From: Paracraurococcus sp042666655
GTDB lineage: Bacteria > Pseudomonadota > Alphaproteobacteria > Acetobacterales > Acetobacteraceae
Direction: 5' to 3'
Length of the DNA stretch: 64,000 nt
Assembly (NCBI RefSeq): GCF_042666655.1
Contig: NZ_JBHTDE010000002.1
Location: 310,001 to 374,000, forward strand
Of the stretch, positions 25,804 to 34,312 are shown piece after piece (positions within the stretch are counted from its first letter, which is position 1; each line of letters starts with the position of its first letter). The position numbers were made by a program, and so were the translations under genes. The notes beneath the pieces are model-generated. The model made no database searches. It worked only from the letters and a program-made list of their open reading frames with translations, and had not been told where the DNA came from.

Positions 25804-25930
25804 TGGGAAAAGCGTCCCTTCCCCAAACCTCGCCCTTCCTTTTTGTGAGTCTGGCATCCGCCGTGCGGCAGGTGCCACCCCACATAGACAGATGAGAAGT
25901 TCGGGGAGAATATCTTCTCCCCGAACTTGC
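25804..25930. repeat. dispersed multi-hairpin element, copy D (terminator-like)
   Basis: A near-complete copy between two convergent genes. A pyrimidine tract (CCCTTCCTTTTT, 25833-25844) leads to the core TGGCATCCGCCGTGCGGCAGG with GTGCCA (25852-25877). At the 3' end is a perfect hairpin: GTTCGGGGAGAA pairs with TTCTCCCCGAAC (25899-25926) around TATC, followed by TTGCTTTCTTTT. That is a textbook intrinsic terminator on the plus strand, for the exopolysaccharide operon. Confidence 0.8.
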
Positions 25931-25936
25931 TTTCTT

Positions 25937-27169
25937 TTACCCCACCACCCCCATCCGCGCCCGGAGCGGTGCCACCGCCGCATCCCCGGGCGCCACCGCC
26001 ATCTGCCGGCCGCCCTGCCATTGCAGCAGCATCGGCCGAGCCCGCTGGTTCTGCCCCTTGTCGTCGAAACGGATGCCCCAGCCGTTCGCTGTCGCACCTT
26101 CCGCCACGTCGGTCGCCGCCAGTGCCGTGCGGATGCGCTCGCGGTCCGGCTGTGCCGCGCGCTGGATGGCATCGAAGGCGGCCCGGGCGCCGACCGCGTT
26201 GGACAGGCTGTGCCCCGAGCGCGGGTCGCTGCCGTAGCGCTTGCGATAGGCTTCGACGAAGGGCCTCACCCCCGGGGCCAAGCGGTCGTTGACCTCGAAT
26301 TGCGGGACATCGACGTTCAGCGTGCCCTCAAAATCCGGGCCGACAGCATGCGCCGTGTCGGTCAGGCTGTAACCGGCGCCGGCGCCGACCACCATACGCG
26401 GCATCCAGCCGGCTTCCCGCAACCCGCGGTACAGCAGCAGGATGTCGTTCTGGTAGCCGGCATGCAGCAGCACCTCGACGCCGATGCCGCGCATCCGCTG
26501 GATCACCGGCGCCCATTCGACGCCGCGCGCCGCATAGCCCAGCTTTTCCGCCACGGTCAGGCCGCGGGCCTTGAGCGCCGCCTCCTGTGCCGCGGCGATG
26601 GACTGGCCGAACAGGCTGTCCTCATGCAGGACGGCGACCTTCAGCGCCGCGGCCGGCTGCCCCCAGGCGGGGGCGAGCATGTTGGCGATGGCGTCCACCC
26701 CGAGCTGGCCGATCTCGGCGGCACGCGGGCAGGTGCGGAACAGGAAGCGGAAGCCACGATCGGTGATTGGGTCGGCGACCGCGCCGAACTCGACATAGGG
26801 CACGCCGTGCAATTCGGCAGCCTGGGTCGCGGCGAAGGACAGCGGGGAGGCGCAGGTGCCGAAGACCGCCAGGGCTCGTTCCGGCCCGATCAGGCGCTTG
26901 AGCTCGGCCTGGGCCTGGGCGGCATCCACCGCATCGCCGCGGATCAGGCGAATCGGCTTGCCCAGCAGCCCGCCGGCAGCGTTGCGCTCCTCGGCTGCCA
27001 GTTCGAGGCCGCGGAAATGCTCGTCCCCAAGCAAGGCGAGCGACCCGGTGAAGGGGAAGAGGGCGCCAATGCGGGTGGTCTCGCCGGCCGGCTGCGCGGC
27101 GGCCCGGCCGGCCATGGCCGCCAGGGCGGCGAGGCCACCGAGCAGCGGGCGGCGGGCGGTCGTGGCCAT
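25937..27169 (-). CDS. ABC transporter substrate-binding protein (branched-chain amino-acid type)
   Basis: A 410-residue periplasmic binding protein of the Peripla_BP_6 group (LivJ/UrtA/AmiC-like). A Tat-like signal (TTARRPLLGG then a hydrophobic stretch ending in RAAAQ) is followed by RIGALFPFTGSLALLG. Other marks are ELAAEERNAAGGLLGKPI, VFGTCASPLSFA, VAVLHEDSLFGQS and LLHAGYQNDILL. The ligand is unknown. No permease or ATPase genes lie next to it. It is convergent with the glycosyltransferase upstream in the window and divergent from a quinone oxidoreductase. Confidence 0.9.
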   Translation of the reverse strand: MATTARRPLLGGLAALAAMAGRAAAQPAGETTRIGALFPFTGSLALLGDEHFRGLELAAEERNAAGGLLGKPIRLIRGDAVDAAQAQAELKRLIGPERALAVFGTCASPLSFAATQAAELHGVPYVEFGAVADPITDRGFRFLFRTCPRAAEIGQLGVDAIANMLAPAWGQPAAALKVAVLHEDSLFGQSIAAAQEAALKARGLTVAEKLGYAARGVEWAPVIQRMRGIGVEVLLHAGYQNDILLLYRGLREAGWMPRMVVGAGAGYSLTDTAHAVGPDFEGTLNVDVPQFEVNDRLAPGVRPFVEAYRKRYGSDPRSGHSLSNAVGARAAFDAIQRAAQPDRERIRTALAATDVAEGATANGWGIRFDDKGQNQRARPMLLQWQGGRQMAVAPGDAAVAPLRARMGVVG

Positions 27170-27301
27170 GCCAATGCTTTCGGGGCGGGGTGGAGCGCCA
27201 TGATTGTCCCCGCGCTGCGGCTTGCGCGCAACCCCACCCGCTGCTTGACGGGGCCGGGTCGCGCGGGGAACCTCCGCCCCCGCCGAACAACGAGGAACGC
27301 C

Positions 27302-28303
27302 ATGCTGCCCCAGACCATGACCTACATCGATCACGGCACCGGCGGCGCGCCGGAGGTCCTGGTGCCGAAGACCGGGCCGCTGCCGGTGGCCAAGCCGGAC
27401 GAGGTGCTGATCCGGGTCATGGCGACCGGGGTGAACCGCCCCGACGTGGCGCAGCGCAAGGGCGAGTACCCGCCGCCGCCTGGCGCCAGCCCGCTGATCG
27501 GCCTCGAGACCGCAGGCGAGGTCGTCGCCGTCGGCGCCGAGGCCGGTGCCTGGAAGCTGGGCGACAAGGTCTGCGCCCTGACCAATGGCGGCGCCTATGC
27601 CGAATACTGCACCGCCCCGGCGGCGCAGTGCCTGCCCTGGCCGAAAGGCTATGACGCGTTGAAGGCCGCCGCCCTGCCGGAGACCTTCTTCACCGTCTGG
27701 GCCAACCTGTTCGGTCATGGCCGGCTGCAGGCCGGCGAGACGGTGCTGATCCATGGCGGCACCAGCGGCATCGGCGTGACCGCGATCCAGCTGGCCAAGG
27801 CCTTCGGCGCCCGGGTCATCGCCACCGCCGGCAGCGCCGACAAATGCGTGGCGATGACCAAGCTCGGCGCCGATGTCGCGGTGGACTACAAGGAACAGGA
27901 TTTTGTCGAGGCGGTGAAGGCGGCGACCGGCGGCAAGCTGGCCGATGTCGTGCTCGACATGGTCGGCGCCGACTACTTCAACCGTAACCTCAAGTGCCTG
28001 GCGATGGATGGCCGTTTGGTGATCATCGCCTTCCTCGGCGGATTCGAGGTGGCCAAGGCCGACCTGCGTCCGGTGATGACCCGTCGGCTGACGGTAACCG
28101 GCTCCACCATGCGGCCCCGCACCACGGCGCAGAAGGGCGCGCTGGCCGCCGAGCTGCGCGCCAAGGTCTGGCCGCTGCTGGAAGCCGGCACGGTGGCGCC
28201 GCCGATCTGGAAGGTCTTCCCGTTCCGCGAGGCCGCCGCGGCGCATGCGCTGATGGAGAGCAGCGCGCATATCGGCAAGATCATGCTGCAGGTGGCGGAT
28301 TAG
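27302..28303 (+). CDS. NAD(P)H quinone oxidoreductase, PIG3 family
   Basis: A 333-residue zinc-free medium-chain dehydrogenase. Landmarks are VMATGVNRPDVAQRKGEYPPP near the N-terminus (the PIG3/quinone oxidoreductase group), IGLETAGEVVAVG, the nucleotide-binding HGGTSGIGVTAIQLAKAFGA, and STMRPRTTAQKG. The family reduces quinones with NADPH in the cytosol. The ATG at 27302 or 27317 could be the start; the first gives MLPQTMTYID. The stop is one base before the TTG start of the DMT transporter gene, so they are co-transcribed. Confidence 0.92.
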   Translation: MLPQTMTYIDHGTGGAPEVLVPKTGPLPVAKPDEVLIRVMATGVNRPDVAQRKGEYPPPPGASPLIGLETAGEVVAVGAEAGAWKLGDKVCALTNGGAYAEYCTAPAAQCLPWPKGYDALKAAALPETFFTVWANLFGHGRLQAGETVLIHGGTSGIGVTAIQLAKAFGARVIATAGSADKCVAMTKLGADVAVDYKEQDFVEAVKAATGGKLADVVLDMVGADYFNRNLKCLAMDGRLVIIAFLGGFEVAKADLRPVMTRRLTVTGSTMRPRTTAQKGALAAELRAKVWPLLEAGTVAPPIWKVFPFREAAAAHALMESSAHIGKIMLQVAD

Positions 28304-28304
28304 G

Positions 28305-29198
28305 TTGAGCGCAACCACCGCCGCTGCACCACGTGGCGGCCTGGCGGCGGGCCTGCCCTACCTGGCGGTCTCCGTCTGCCTGTTCGGCGGGGTGTGGCCG
28401 GTGACCAAGGCGGGACTGGCGCATGCCACGCCGCTCTGGTTCGCGTTCAACCGTGCGGCGATGGCGACGGTGGCGGCGGCGTTGCTGCTGGCCGTGCTCG
28501 GCCGGCTGCGCTGGCCAGACCGGCGCGACCTGCCCTGCATCCTCGGGATTGGCCTGTTCCAGCTGGGCGGCTTCTTCGCGCTGGCGCATCTGGCGCTGGA
28601 ATTTGTCCCCGCCGGGCGGACCGCGATCCTGGCGAACGTAACGATCTTCTGGCTGATCCCGCTGTCGGTCTGGGTGCTGGGGGAGCGCGTCTCGCGCCTG
28701 CAATGGTGGGCGGTGGCGGTGGGGCTGGTCGGCGTCGTCGCGCTGATGAAGCCCTGGGATCTGGCGGGGCAGGGGCCGGGGGTGCTGCCGGGCTATGCCA
28801 TGCTGCTGCTCGCCAGCCTGTTCTGGAGCCTGGCGATCCTGGTGACGCGCCGCTACCCGCCGAGCCGGCCGGTGCTGGACCTGTTGCCCTGGTGCTTCGC
28901 GCTGGGGTCGCTGCTGCTGCTGCCGCTGGCGCTGTGGCGTGAGCCGGCGGGCGGCATCGGGCCGGCTGCCTGGCCGCACGCCGTCTTCATCGGCGCCGTC
29001 GCTGCGCCGATCGGCACCTGGGCGACGATCGAGGCGGGGCGGAAGCTCTCGGGCATCGTCGCCTCGGTCGGCTTCCTGATGGTGCCGGCGCTCGGCGTCG
29101 CCATCTCGAGCCTCTGGCTCGGCGAGACGCTGGGCTGGGACGTGCTGGCGGGTGGGCTCCTCATCGGGGCGAGCGTCGTGCTGGCAGCACGCGGATAG
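28305..29198 (+). CDS. DMT-superfamily transporter, two EamA domains
   Basis: A 297-residue inner-membrane protein with ten predicted helices in two EamA halves. Typical marks are FGGVWPVTKAGLAHATPLWF in the first half and SLFWSLAILVTRRYPPS in the second; it ends LLIGASVVLAARG. The family exports small metabolites; the substrate is unknown. The start is a TTG one base after the previous stop (no better ATG nearby), which suggests coupled but weak initiation. The next gene begins 11 bases downstream. Confidence 0.88.
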   Translation: MSATTAAAPRGGLAAGLPYLAVSVCLFGGVWPVTKAGLAHATPLWFAFNRAAMATVAAALLLAVLGRLRWPDRRDLPCILGIGLFQLGGFFALAHLALEFVPAGRTAILANVTIFWLIPLSVWVLGERVSRLQWWAVAVGLVGVVALMKPWDLAGQGPGVLPGYAMLLLASLFWSLAILVTRRYPPSRPVLDLLPWCFALGSLLLLPLALWREPAGGIGPAAWPHAVFIGAVAAPIGTWATIEAGRKLSGIVASVGFLMVPALGVAISSLWLGETLGWDVLAGGLLIGASVVLAARG

Positions 29199-29209
29199 GA
29201 GATCTGGCG

Positions 29210-29971
29210 ATGCGGCTGAACGCGGTCGATCTGGGCGAGGGCGCGCCGCTGGTGCTGCTGCACGGGCTGTTCGGCGCGGCGGGGAACTGGGGCGCAGTCC
29301 AGAAGTGGCTGGCGGGGGGGCGGCGGGTAATCGCGCTGGACCTGCGCAACCACGGGTCATCCGGTCGCGACGCGGCCATGGACTACCCGGCGATGGCGGC
29401 CGACGTCGCGGAGACGCTTTCAGCGCTGGGCGCCGCGCCGGCGGCGGTGCTCGGCCATTCCATGGGCGGCAAGGTGGCTATGGCGTTGGCGCTGACCCGG
29501 CCGGCCCTGGTCGAGCGCCTGGTCGTCGCCGACATCGCCCCCGTCACCTACCCGCCGGCGCTGCGTGGGTATGTCGCCGCGATGCAGGCGGTGCCGCTGT
29601 CCGCCGGCCTGACCCGGCGGGAGGCCGATGCGGCCCTTACCGAGGCGATCCCGGAGCCCGGCATCCGCGCCTTCCTGCTGCAGAACCTGCGGTTCGGGGA
29701 GGAGACGCCGAGCTGGCGTCTCGGCCTCGCGGAGATCGCCGCGGCGATGCCGGTGATCGAGGCCTTCCCCGAATTCGCCGGGCGCTACGACGGCCCGGTG
29801 CTGGTCATGAACGGCGAGCGGTCGAACTACATCCGCCCGGCGCACCACGAGCGCATCCTGGCGCTCTTCCCTCGCGCGGAATTCGGCACCGTGCCGGGCG
29901 CCGGCCATTGGGTCCATGCGGAGAACCCGCAGGCATTCCTCGGCCTTTTGGAACCCTTCCTCGCGGCCTGA
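29210..29971 (+). CDS. alpha/beta-hydrolase (YbfF-like esterase)
   Basis: A 253-residue alpha/beta hydrolase. The oxyanion segment is LLHGLFGAAGNWG, followed by ALDLRNHGSS. The nucleophile is the Ser in LGHSMGGKVAM, the acid is in VLVMNGERSNYI, and the His is in VPGAGHWVHAENPQ. The N-H-G-x-S motif and size fit the YbfF/Abhd11-type thioester or ester hydrolases. It is the last gene of a three-gene unit with the quinone oxidoreductase and DMT transporter. Cytosolic, with no signal peptide. Confidence 0.9.
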   Translation: MRLNAVDLGEGAPLVLLHGLFGAAGNWGAVQKWLAGGRRVIALDLRNHGSSGRDAAMDYPAMAADVAETLSALGAAPAAVLGHSMGGKVAMALALTRPALVERLVVADIAPVTYPPALRGYVAAMQAVPLSAGLTRREADAALTEAIPEPGIRAFLLQNLRFGEETPSWRLGLAEIAAAMPVIEAFPEFAGRYDGPVLVMNGERSNYIRPAHHERILALFPRAEFGTVPGAGHWVHAENPQAFLGLLEPFLAA

Positions 29972-29980
29972 GCCGCGGGT

Positions 29981-31000
29981 TCAGGCCGCCGCGCGCCGCG
30001 GCGCCGCGACCATCGGAGTGTCCCGGTCGGCCGTGCCGCCCAGCCGCACAATGGTCAATTCCGGGGGCATGCCGAACCGCACGGGCAGCATCGAGTTGCC
30101 GATTCCACCGGAAACCACTAGGTGCCGCCCGGCTTCCTCGATTGCGCCATAAGCATAGCGGTTGCCGTAGCGGCTGGGGACCACCGGCGAATAGCCGCCG
30201 ATCCGCACCTGCCCGCCATGGGTATGGCCCGATAGCGTCACCGCCACCCGGCCTGGTACATCGGGGAAGATGTCCGGCTCATGCGCAAGAAGGATCGCCG
30301 GTGCGTCGTCGGTGAAGGCGTCGAGTGTCGCCGCCAGATCGTCGGCGCCGCGATAGGCGCCACGCCGCTCGCGGTAGGCCCATTGGCTGCCGAGCCCGCC
30401 CAGCCAGACGGGGCGGCCCTGATGCACCAGCCGCCGCGCCGAATTATGCATGATCGGCAGGCCGGCCGCGGCGAAATCCGCCGCCGCCTCGGGCAACCCC
30501 TCGCCGCCGCGCTGGGTGGCACGGTCCTCCCACCAGTCGTGGTTGCCGAGGATGGCATGCACGCCGAGCGGCGCCTTCAACCCCGCCAGCACCTCCGCCA
30601 CCCCACGGAAACTCGGCCTGCTGGTGGTGAAGCGGTGGTCGGCCAGATAGTCGCCCAGCAGCACCACGAGGTCCGGCTGCAGCGCGTTGCACATCCGGAC
30701 CGCACGCGCGAGCCGTGGCAGCGTGGTATGCGGCCCGCCGCAATGCGGATCGGCGATCAGGGCGATGTTCAGCGGCAGGTCGACCGGCCAGGTGGCCGGC
30801 GCCAGGTGGTGCTCGACCACGCGGAGCGCGACGCCCGGTTCGTAGCCGAAGGCGTAGCCACCAAGGCCAAGGCCCAGCGCGCCGGCGCCGCCGGCCGAGC
30901 GCAGCAGGGTCCGCCGCTGCAGCCGTGCCCGCCAGCCTCGCCGCCCCGTCTCCCCGGGGGCGTCCGCCCCCCGAGCAAAGGCCGCCACATCACCGTCCAT
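29981..31000 (-). CDS. Tat-exported metallophosphoesterase
   Basis: A 339-residue calcineurin-like phosphoesterase. The N-terminus has a Tat-type signal: RLQRRTLLRSAGG followed by a Gly/Leu-rich segment, about residues 28-55. Metal-site motifs in order are LIADPHCGG, LLGDYLAD, LGNHDWWED, LLAHEPD and LSGHTHGGQVR. This layout is that of YkuE-type enzymes, which hydrolyse phosphoesters outside the cytosol, for example of lipids. The start at 31000 places the Tat motif about 30 residues in; a shorter in-frame start is possible. Convergent with the esterase gene, 9 bases apart. Confidence 0.9.
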   Translation of the reverse strand: MDGDVAAFARGADAPGETGRRGWRARLQRRTLLRSAGGAGALGLGLGGYAFGYEPGVALRVVEHHLAPATWPVDLPLNIALIADPHCGGPHTTLPRLARAVRMCNALQPDLVVLLGDYLADHRFTTSRPSFRGVAEVLAGLKAPLGVHAILGNHDWWEDRATQRGGEGLPEAAADFAAAGLPIMHNSARRLVHQGRPVWLGGLGSQWAYRERRGAYRGADDLAATLDAFTDDAPAILLAHEPDIFPDVPGRVAVTLSGHTHGGQVRIGGYSPVVPSRYGNRYAYGAIEEAGRHLVVSGGIGNSMLPVRFGMPPELTIVRLGGTADRDTPMVAAPRRAAA

Positions 31001-31328
31001 GCCCAACCCCGTCTGGCCCCGGCCGCCTTGCCGGCCTGGTTCGGCTGGCAAGCTTCGCGCCACCCAAAGAAGGGGCGCCGTCTGCGGAGGGCGGAATGAA
31101 GATCCCCAGGCCTGGGCGGCGTCGTGCCGCCTGCGACCGGTCGCCCCATCTGCACCGATGCTGGCTGCTGGATTCCGAATCGGGCGGAAGCCGCGCGAGC
31201 CTGACATCGCGACCGGAGGGACGCGGGGCATCTCATACAGGAGGCGCCCGGCCAGGGCCAGGACAACGGCAGGGCGGCCCTGCGGGCGGTGGTGTGGCTG
31301 GGATGCCGCTGCCGCATGGCTGTGCCCG
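31001..31328. other. gene-free stretch upstream of the metallophosphoesterase
   Basis: No supportable gene is seen in the about 440 bases between the two minus-strand genes. The right end is occupied by hairpin element E. Around 31043-31110 there is a GGCTGGCAAGC...GCGCCACCCA segment that may be a decayed copy of the same element. The promoter of the metallophosphoesterase should lie here, but I see no clear -35/-10. Confidence 0.35.
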
Positions 31329-31443
31329 TCCAGGAAAAAGCATGTCCTCCCAAATCCCTCTGGGGCAGCCCCCGCCCGGCGGCGACTGCCGACCCACAGA
31401 AATGGCGGAGGGGCCAGGCAGCGTCCTTCCTCCCTGGCCGCGC
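31329..31443. repeat. dispersed multi-hairpin element, copy E
   Basis: This copy abuts the stop codon of the binding-protein gene at 31445. A small 5' hairpin AGGA...TCCT lies at 31332-31348. The core pairs GGCAG (31364-31368) with CTGCC (31386-31390) across the CCCGCCCGGCGGCG segment, followed by GACCCACAGAAATGG, nearly the same right flank as copy B. The 3' part GGCCAGG...CCTGGCC (31412-31439) can form a further hairpin. Confidence 0.6.
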
Positions 31444-31444
31444 C

Positions 31445-32674
31445 TTAGGCCAGTACGCAGCCACCCTCGGCCAGCGGCCGGAAGGCCTCCTCCGCCGGGG
31501 TGGTGGCGACCAGCCTGTAGTAGTCGAAGGGCGCCTTCGATTCCTCCGGCCGTTTCACCTCGAACAGGTAGGCCGGGTGCATCTTGCGCCCGTCGGCACG
31601 GATGCTGCCCGGCCCGAAGCAGTCGTCGTCGGTCGGCATCGCCTTCATCCGCGCCACCGTGTCCCGGCCGCTGAGCTTGGCCTGGGCCATTCCCATATCG
31701 GCGCAGGCCTTCAGGTAGTGCAGGGTCGCGGCATAGCCGCCGGCATTCATCTGATTCGGGCAGAAGGCGCCGGTCTTGCCCTTCATGCGGCCCCAGAAGG
31801 CCCGGGTACGGTCGTTGAGGTCCCAGTAGAAGCTCTCGGTCAGCCGCAGCCCCTGCGCCACCGGCAGGCCCATGGTGTGGATGTCGGTGAGGTAGGCCAG
31901 CATCAGGGCGATCTTCATGCCCCGCTTGGTCAGGCCGAATTCCTGGGCCTGCTTGACCGAGTTCACCGTATCCGTCCCGGCATTCGCCAGGCCCAGCACC
32001 TTCGCGCCGCTGGAGGAAGCCTGCAGCAACTGGGCGGAGAAGTCGGTGGTCTGCGGAAAGGGGTAGCGGACGGCGCCGAGCACCTTGCCACCCGCCTGGG
32101 CGATGAACTGCGTCGCCTGGCTTTCGATCATGTGGCCGAAGGCATAGTCGGCGGTGATGAAGAACCAGCTGTCACCCCCGTCCTTCACCATGGCCTGGCT
32201 GGTCGCCTTGGCCAGCATGTAGGTGTCGTAGGTCCAGTGCACCGTGTTCGGCGTGCACTGCGCCCCGGTGAGTGCCGCGGTCGAGGCGCCGGAGGCCAGG
32301 AAGACCTTGTCCTTCTCCTTCGCCACCCCGGCGACGGCGAGGCCGACGGCTGAGTTGTTGGCATCCACGACGGCATCGACGCCGCGCTGATCGAACCATT
32401 GGCGGACGGTATTGGCCCCGACATCGGTCTTGTTCTGGTGGTCGGCCTGGACGATCTCGACCCGCAGGCCGGGATGGGCCGCCATCGCCTCCGCCACCGC
32501 CTGCTGCACACAGGCCAGCGTGGTCGGGCCCGACCAGTCGCGATAGGGGCCTGAGAAGTCGGACAGCACGCCGAGCCGGATCACCGGGCCGCCCTGGGCG
32601 CGGCCCGGGGCGAAGGGCAGGGCGGCGAGCCCGGCGCCGGCGACCAGACCGCGACGGGTGAGGGATGGCTGCAT
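31445..32674 (-). CDS. ABC transporter substrate-binding protein (Peripla_BP_6 type)
   Basis: A 409-residue periplasmic binding protein. The signal peptide carries LTRRGLVAGAG and ends in PGRAQG; then VIRLGVLSDFSGPYRDWSG, QADHQNKTDVGANTVRQW, DANNSAVGLAVAGVA, FLASGASTAALTG and FITADYAFGHMIE. This is the LivJ-like group that binds amino acids, amides or aromatic acids; the ligand is unknown. No ABC permease or ATPase is adjacent. It is divergent from the M19 dipeptidase gene. Confidence 0.92.
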   Translation of the reverse strand: MQPSLTRRGLVAGAGLAALPFAPGRAQGGPVIRLGVLSDFSGPYRDWSGPTTLACVQQAVAEAMAAHPGLRVEIVQADHQNKTDVGANTVRQWFDQRGVDAVVDANNSAVGLAVAGVAKEKDKVFLASGASTAALTGAQCTPNTVHWTYDTYMLAKATSQAMVKDGGDSWFFITADYAFGHMIESQATQFIAQAGGKVLGAVRYPFPQTTDFSAQLLQASSSGAKVLGLANAGTDTVNSVKQAQEFGLTKRGMKIALMLAYLTDIHTMGLPVAQGLRLTESFYWDLNDRTRAFWGRMKGKTGAFCPNQMNAGGYAATLHYLKACADMGMAQAKLSGRDTVARMKAMPTDDDCFGPGSIRADGRKMHPAYLFEVKRPEESKAPFDYYRLVATTPAEEAFRPLAEGGCVLA

Positions 32675-32776
32675 GGATGGTCCTCCGGATGGCTTGTTGT
32701 TCTGCCGCGGAGCATGCGGGAGCGGCCTGGAATTGGGAACGGGTCCGGCGCAGCATCGGTGAAGGGGAGACCAAGC

Positions 32777-34177
32777 ATGCAACTTGCCTGGACCGCGCTG
32801 GCGACGGGGCATGGCTTGCCCACCGCGGGGGAGATGGTTGAAATCGATGGCGCCGCCTTCACCGTTGAGGCGATGCCGCCCGGCTATGCCTTGCTGCTGC
32901 CGGAGGCCGCCTGCTGCGCCGGCTGCCGGCCCGAGCCGGCGACGACGATTGAGCTGCTCTTCGCCGGTGCTGCGCCCCACGGCCCCGGCCCGCACCGCAT
33001 CGCCGGCACCTGGCAGCCGCTGCCGGCCGGAGATCCGACCGGCTGGCGCTGGCAGATCCGCGACGCCCGGGTGCAGGCCAGCGCCGCCGCCGGTCCCTGG
33101 CTGCGGCGCCGCGCGCTGCTGGGTGCGGCGCCGCTGCTCGGCGTCGCCGCCACCTCCGGCTGCGCCGAGCCGGCGCCGCCCTCCGCCGCGGCCCGGGCGC
33201 TGGTGGCCGAGGCCGCGCCGATGGACCTGCACAGCCATGCCGGCCGGGTTATCCTGCCCCGCGGTACGCCGCGCCCCTTGGAGCCGGTGGGGGCGCCAAT
33301 GCGCGAGGGCGGGATGCGGCTGATCGCCCTGGCCATGGTCGCCGACACGCCGACCAGCACCATCACCGCAGACCGCCGGATCGAGGCCTACCGCGACCCC
33401 TCGCCAGGCGAATTGTATGCCCATGCGCAGGCGGCCTTCGCCCGGCTGGGATCGCTAGTCTCGACCCAGTGCCTGGCGGTGGTCGCCGACCAGGCCGGGC
33501 TGCGCGCGGCGCTGGCACCGGGTGCCGGCCCTTCGGTGGTGGTTGCATCGGAGGGCGCCGACTGGCTGGAGGGCCGGCTGGAGCGGCTGGAGGAGGCCTG
33601 CCGGCTGCACCGGCTGCGCCACCTGCAGCTGGTGCACTACCGGGTGAACGAGCTGGGCGACATCCAGACCGCGGCGCCGGTGCATGAGGGGCTGACCGAT
33701 TTCGGTGCCGCGGTGGTGCGTGACTGCAACCGCCGCGGCGTGGTGGTTGATGTCGCGCACGGCACCTTCTGGCTGGTGCGGCGCGCGGCGGCGGTGACGA
33801 CCCGGCCGCTCGTGCTCTCGCATACCGGCCTTTCCGGCCGGCCCTCGCTGCACAGCCGCTGGGTCACGCCGGAGCATGCGCGGCTGGTGGCGGGGACCGG
33901 CGGGGTGATCGGCGTCTGGCCGCTGCTGGGATCCGAGGCGCCGACGCTCGGCAACTATGCGCTGGCCATCGCGCGCATGGTGGATGCGGTCGGCATCGAC
34001 CATGTCGGCATCGGCAGCGACATGCTGGGACTACTCGGCACGCCTGCCTTTGGCGATTACCGGGAGACGCCGGCGTTGGCCGAGGCGCTGCTGGCGCGAG
34101 GGTTCTCGTCGGGAGAGGCGGCGAAGATCCTGGGCGGGAATTATGCGCGGGTGCTGGCCGCGGTGCTGCCGGCGTGA
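32777..34177 (+). CDS. M19 membrane dipeptidase-family protein with extra N-terminal domain
   Basis: A 466-residue reading frame in two parts. Residues about 1-98 form a separate domain (VEIDGAAFTV, CCAGC, GTWQPL) that resembles DUF3299-type sequence, tentatively. Residues 108-129 look like a Tat/lipoprotein signal (WLRRRALLG...ATSGC). After it comes the M19 dipeptidase with zinc motifs LHSH, ASEGAD, VDVAHGTFW, LSHTGLSG and GIDHVGIGSDM. A GTG at 33071 (residue 99) would give a normal Tat-lipoprotein dipeptidase of 368 residues. Either this is a true fusion, or an upstream gene runs into the dipeptidase without a stop. Confidence 0.8.
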   Translation: MQLAWTALATGHGLPTAGEMVEIDGAAFTVEAMPPGYALLLPEAACCAGCRPEPATTIELLFAGAAPHGPGPHRIAGTWQPLPAGDPTGWRWQIRDARVQASAAAGPWLRRRALLGAAPLLGVAATSGCAEPAPPSAAARALVAEAAPMDLHSHAGRVILPRGTPRPLEPVGAPMREGGMRLIALAMVADTPTSTITADRRIEAYRDPSPGELYAHAQAAFARLGSLVSTQCLAVVADQAGLRAALAPGAGPSVVVASEGADWLEGRLERLEEACRLHRLRHLQLVHYRVNELGDIQTAAPVHEGLTDFGAAVVRDCNRRGVVVDVAHGTFWLVRRAAAVTTRPLVLSHTGLSGRPSLHSRWVTPEHARLVAGTGGVIGVWPLLGSEAPTLGNYALAIARMVDAVGIDHVGIGSDMLGLLGTPAFGDYRETPALAEALLARGFSSGEAAKILGGNYARVLAAVLPA

Positions 34178-34186
34178 AAAGGTCGC

Positions 34187-34311
34187 GGAGGGAATAGCAT
34201 TCCCTCCCCGAACCCCTCCCTCCCTTTTTCTAAGTTGGCACCTGCCGCGCGGCGAGTGCCAACCCAGGAAAATAGATGAGGGGGTCTGGGGAAGAATCCT
34301 TTCTTCCCAGC
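34187..34311. repeat. dispersed multi-hairpin element, copy F (best preserved)
   Basis: This copy shows all parts. Hairpin 1 is GGAGGGAAT-AGC-ATTCCCTCC (34187-34207). A pyrimidine tract follows. The core stem pairs GTTGGCAC (34234-34241) with GTGCCAAC (34256-34263) around CTGCCGCGCGGCGA, and the flanks CCTTTTTCTAA and GGAAAATAGATGAGG extend the inverted repeat. Hairpin 3 pairs CTGGGGAAGAA (34286-34296) with TTTCTTCCCAG (34300-34310). It fills the gap between two convergent genes. Confidence 0.8.
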
Positions 34312-34312
34312 C

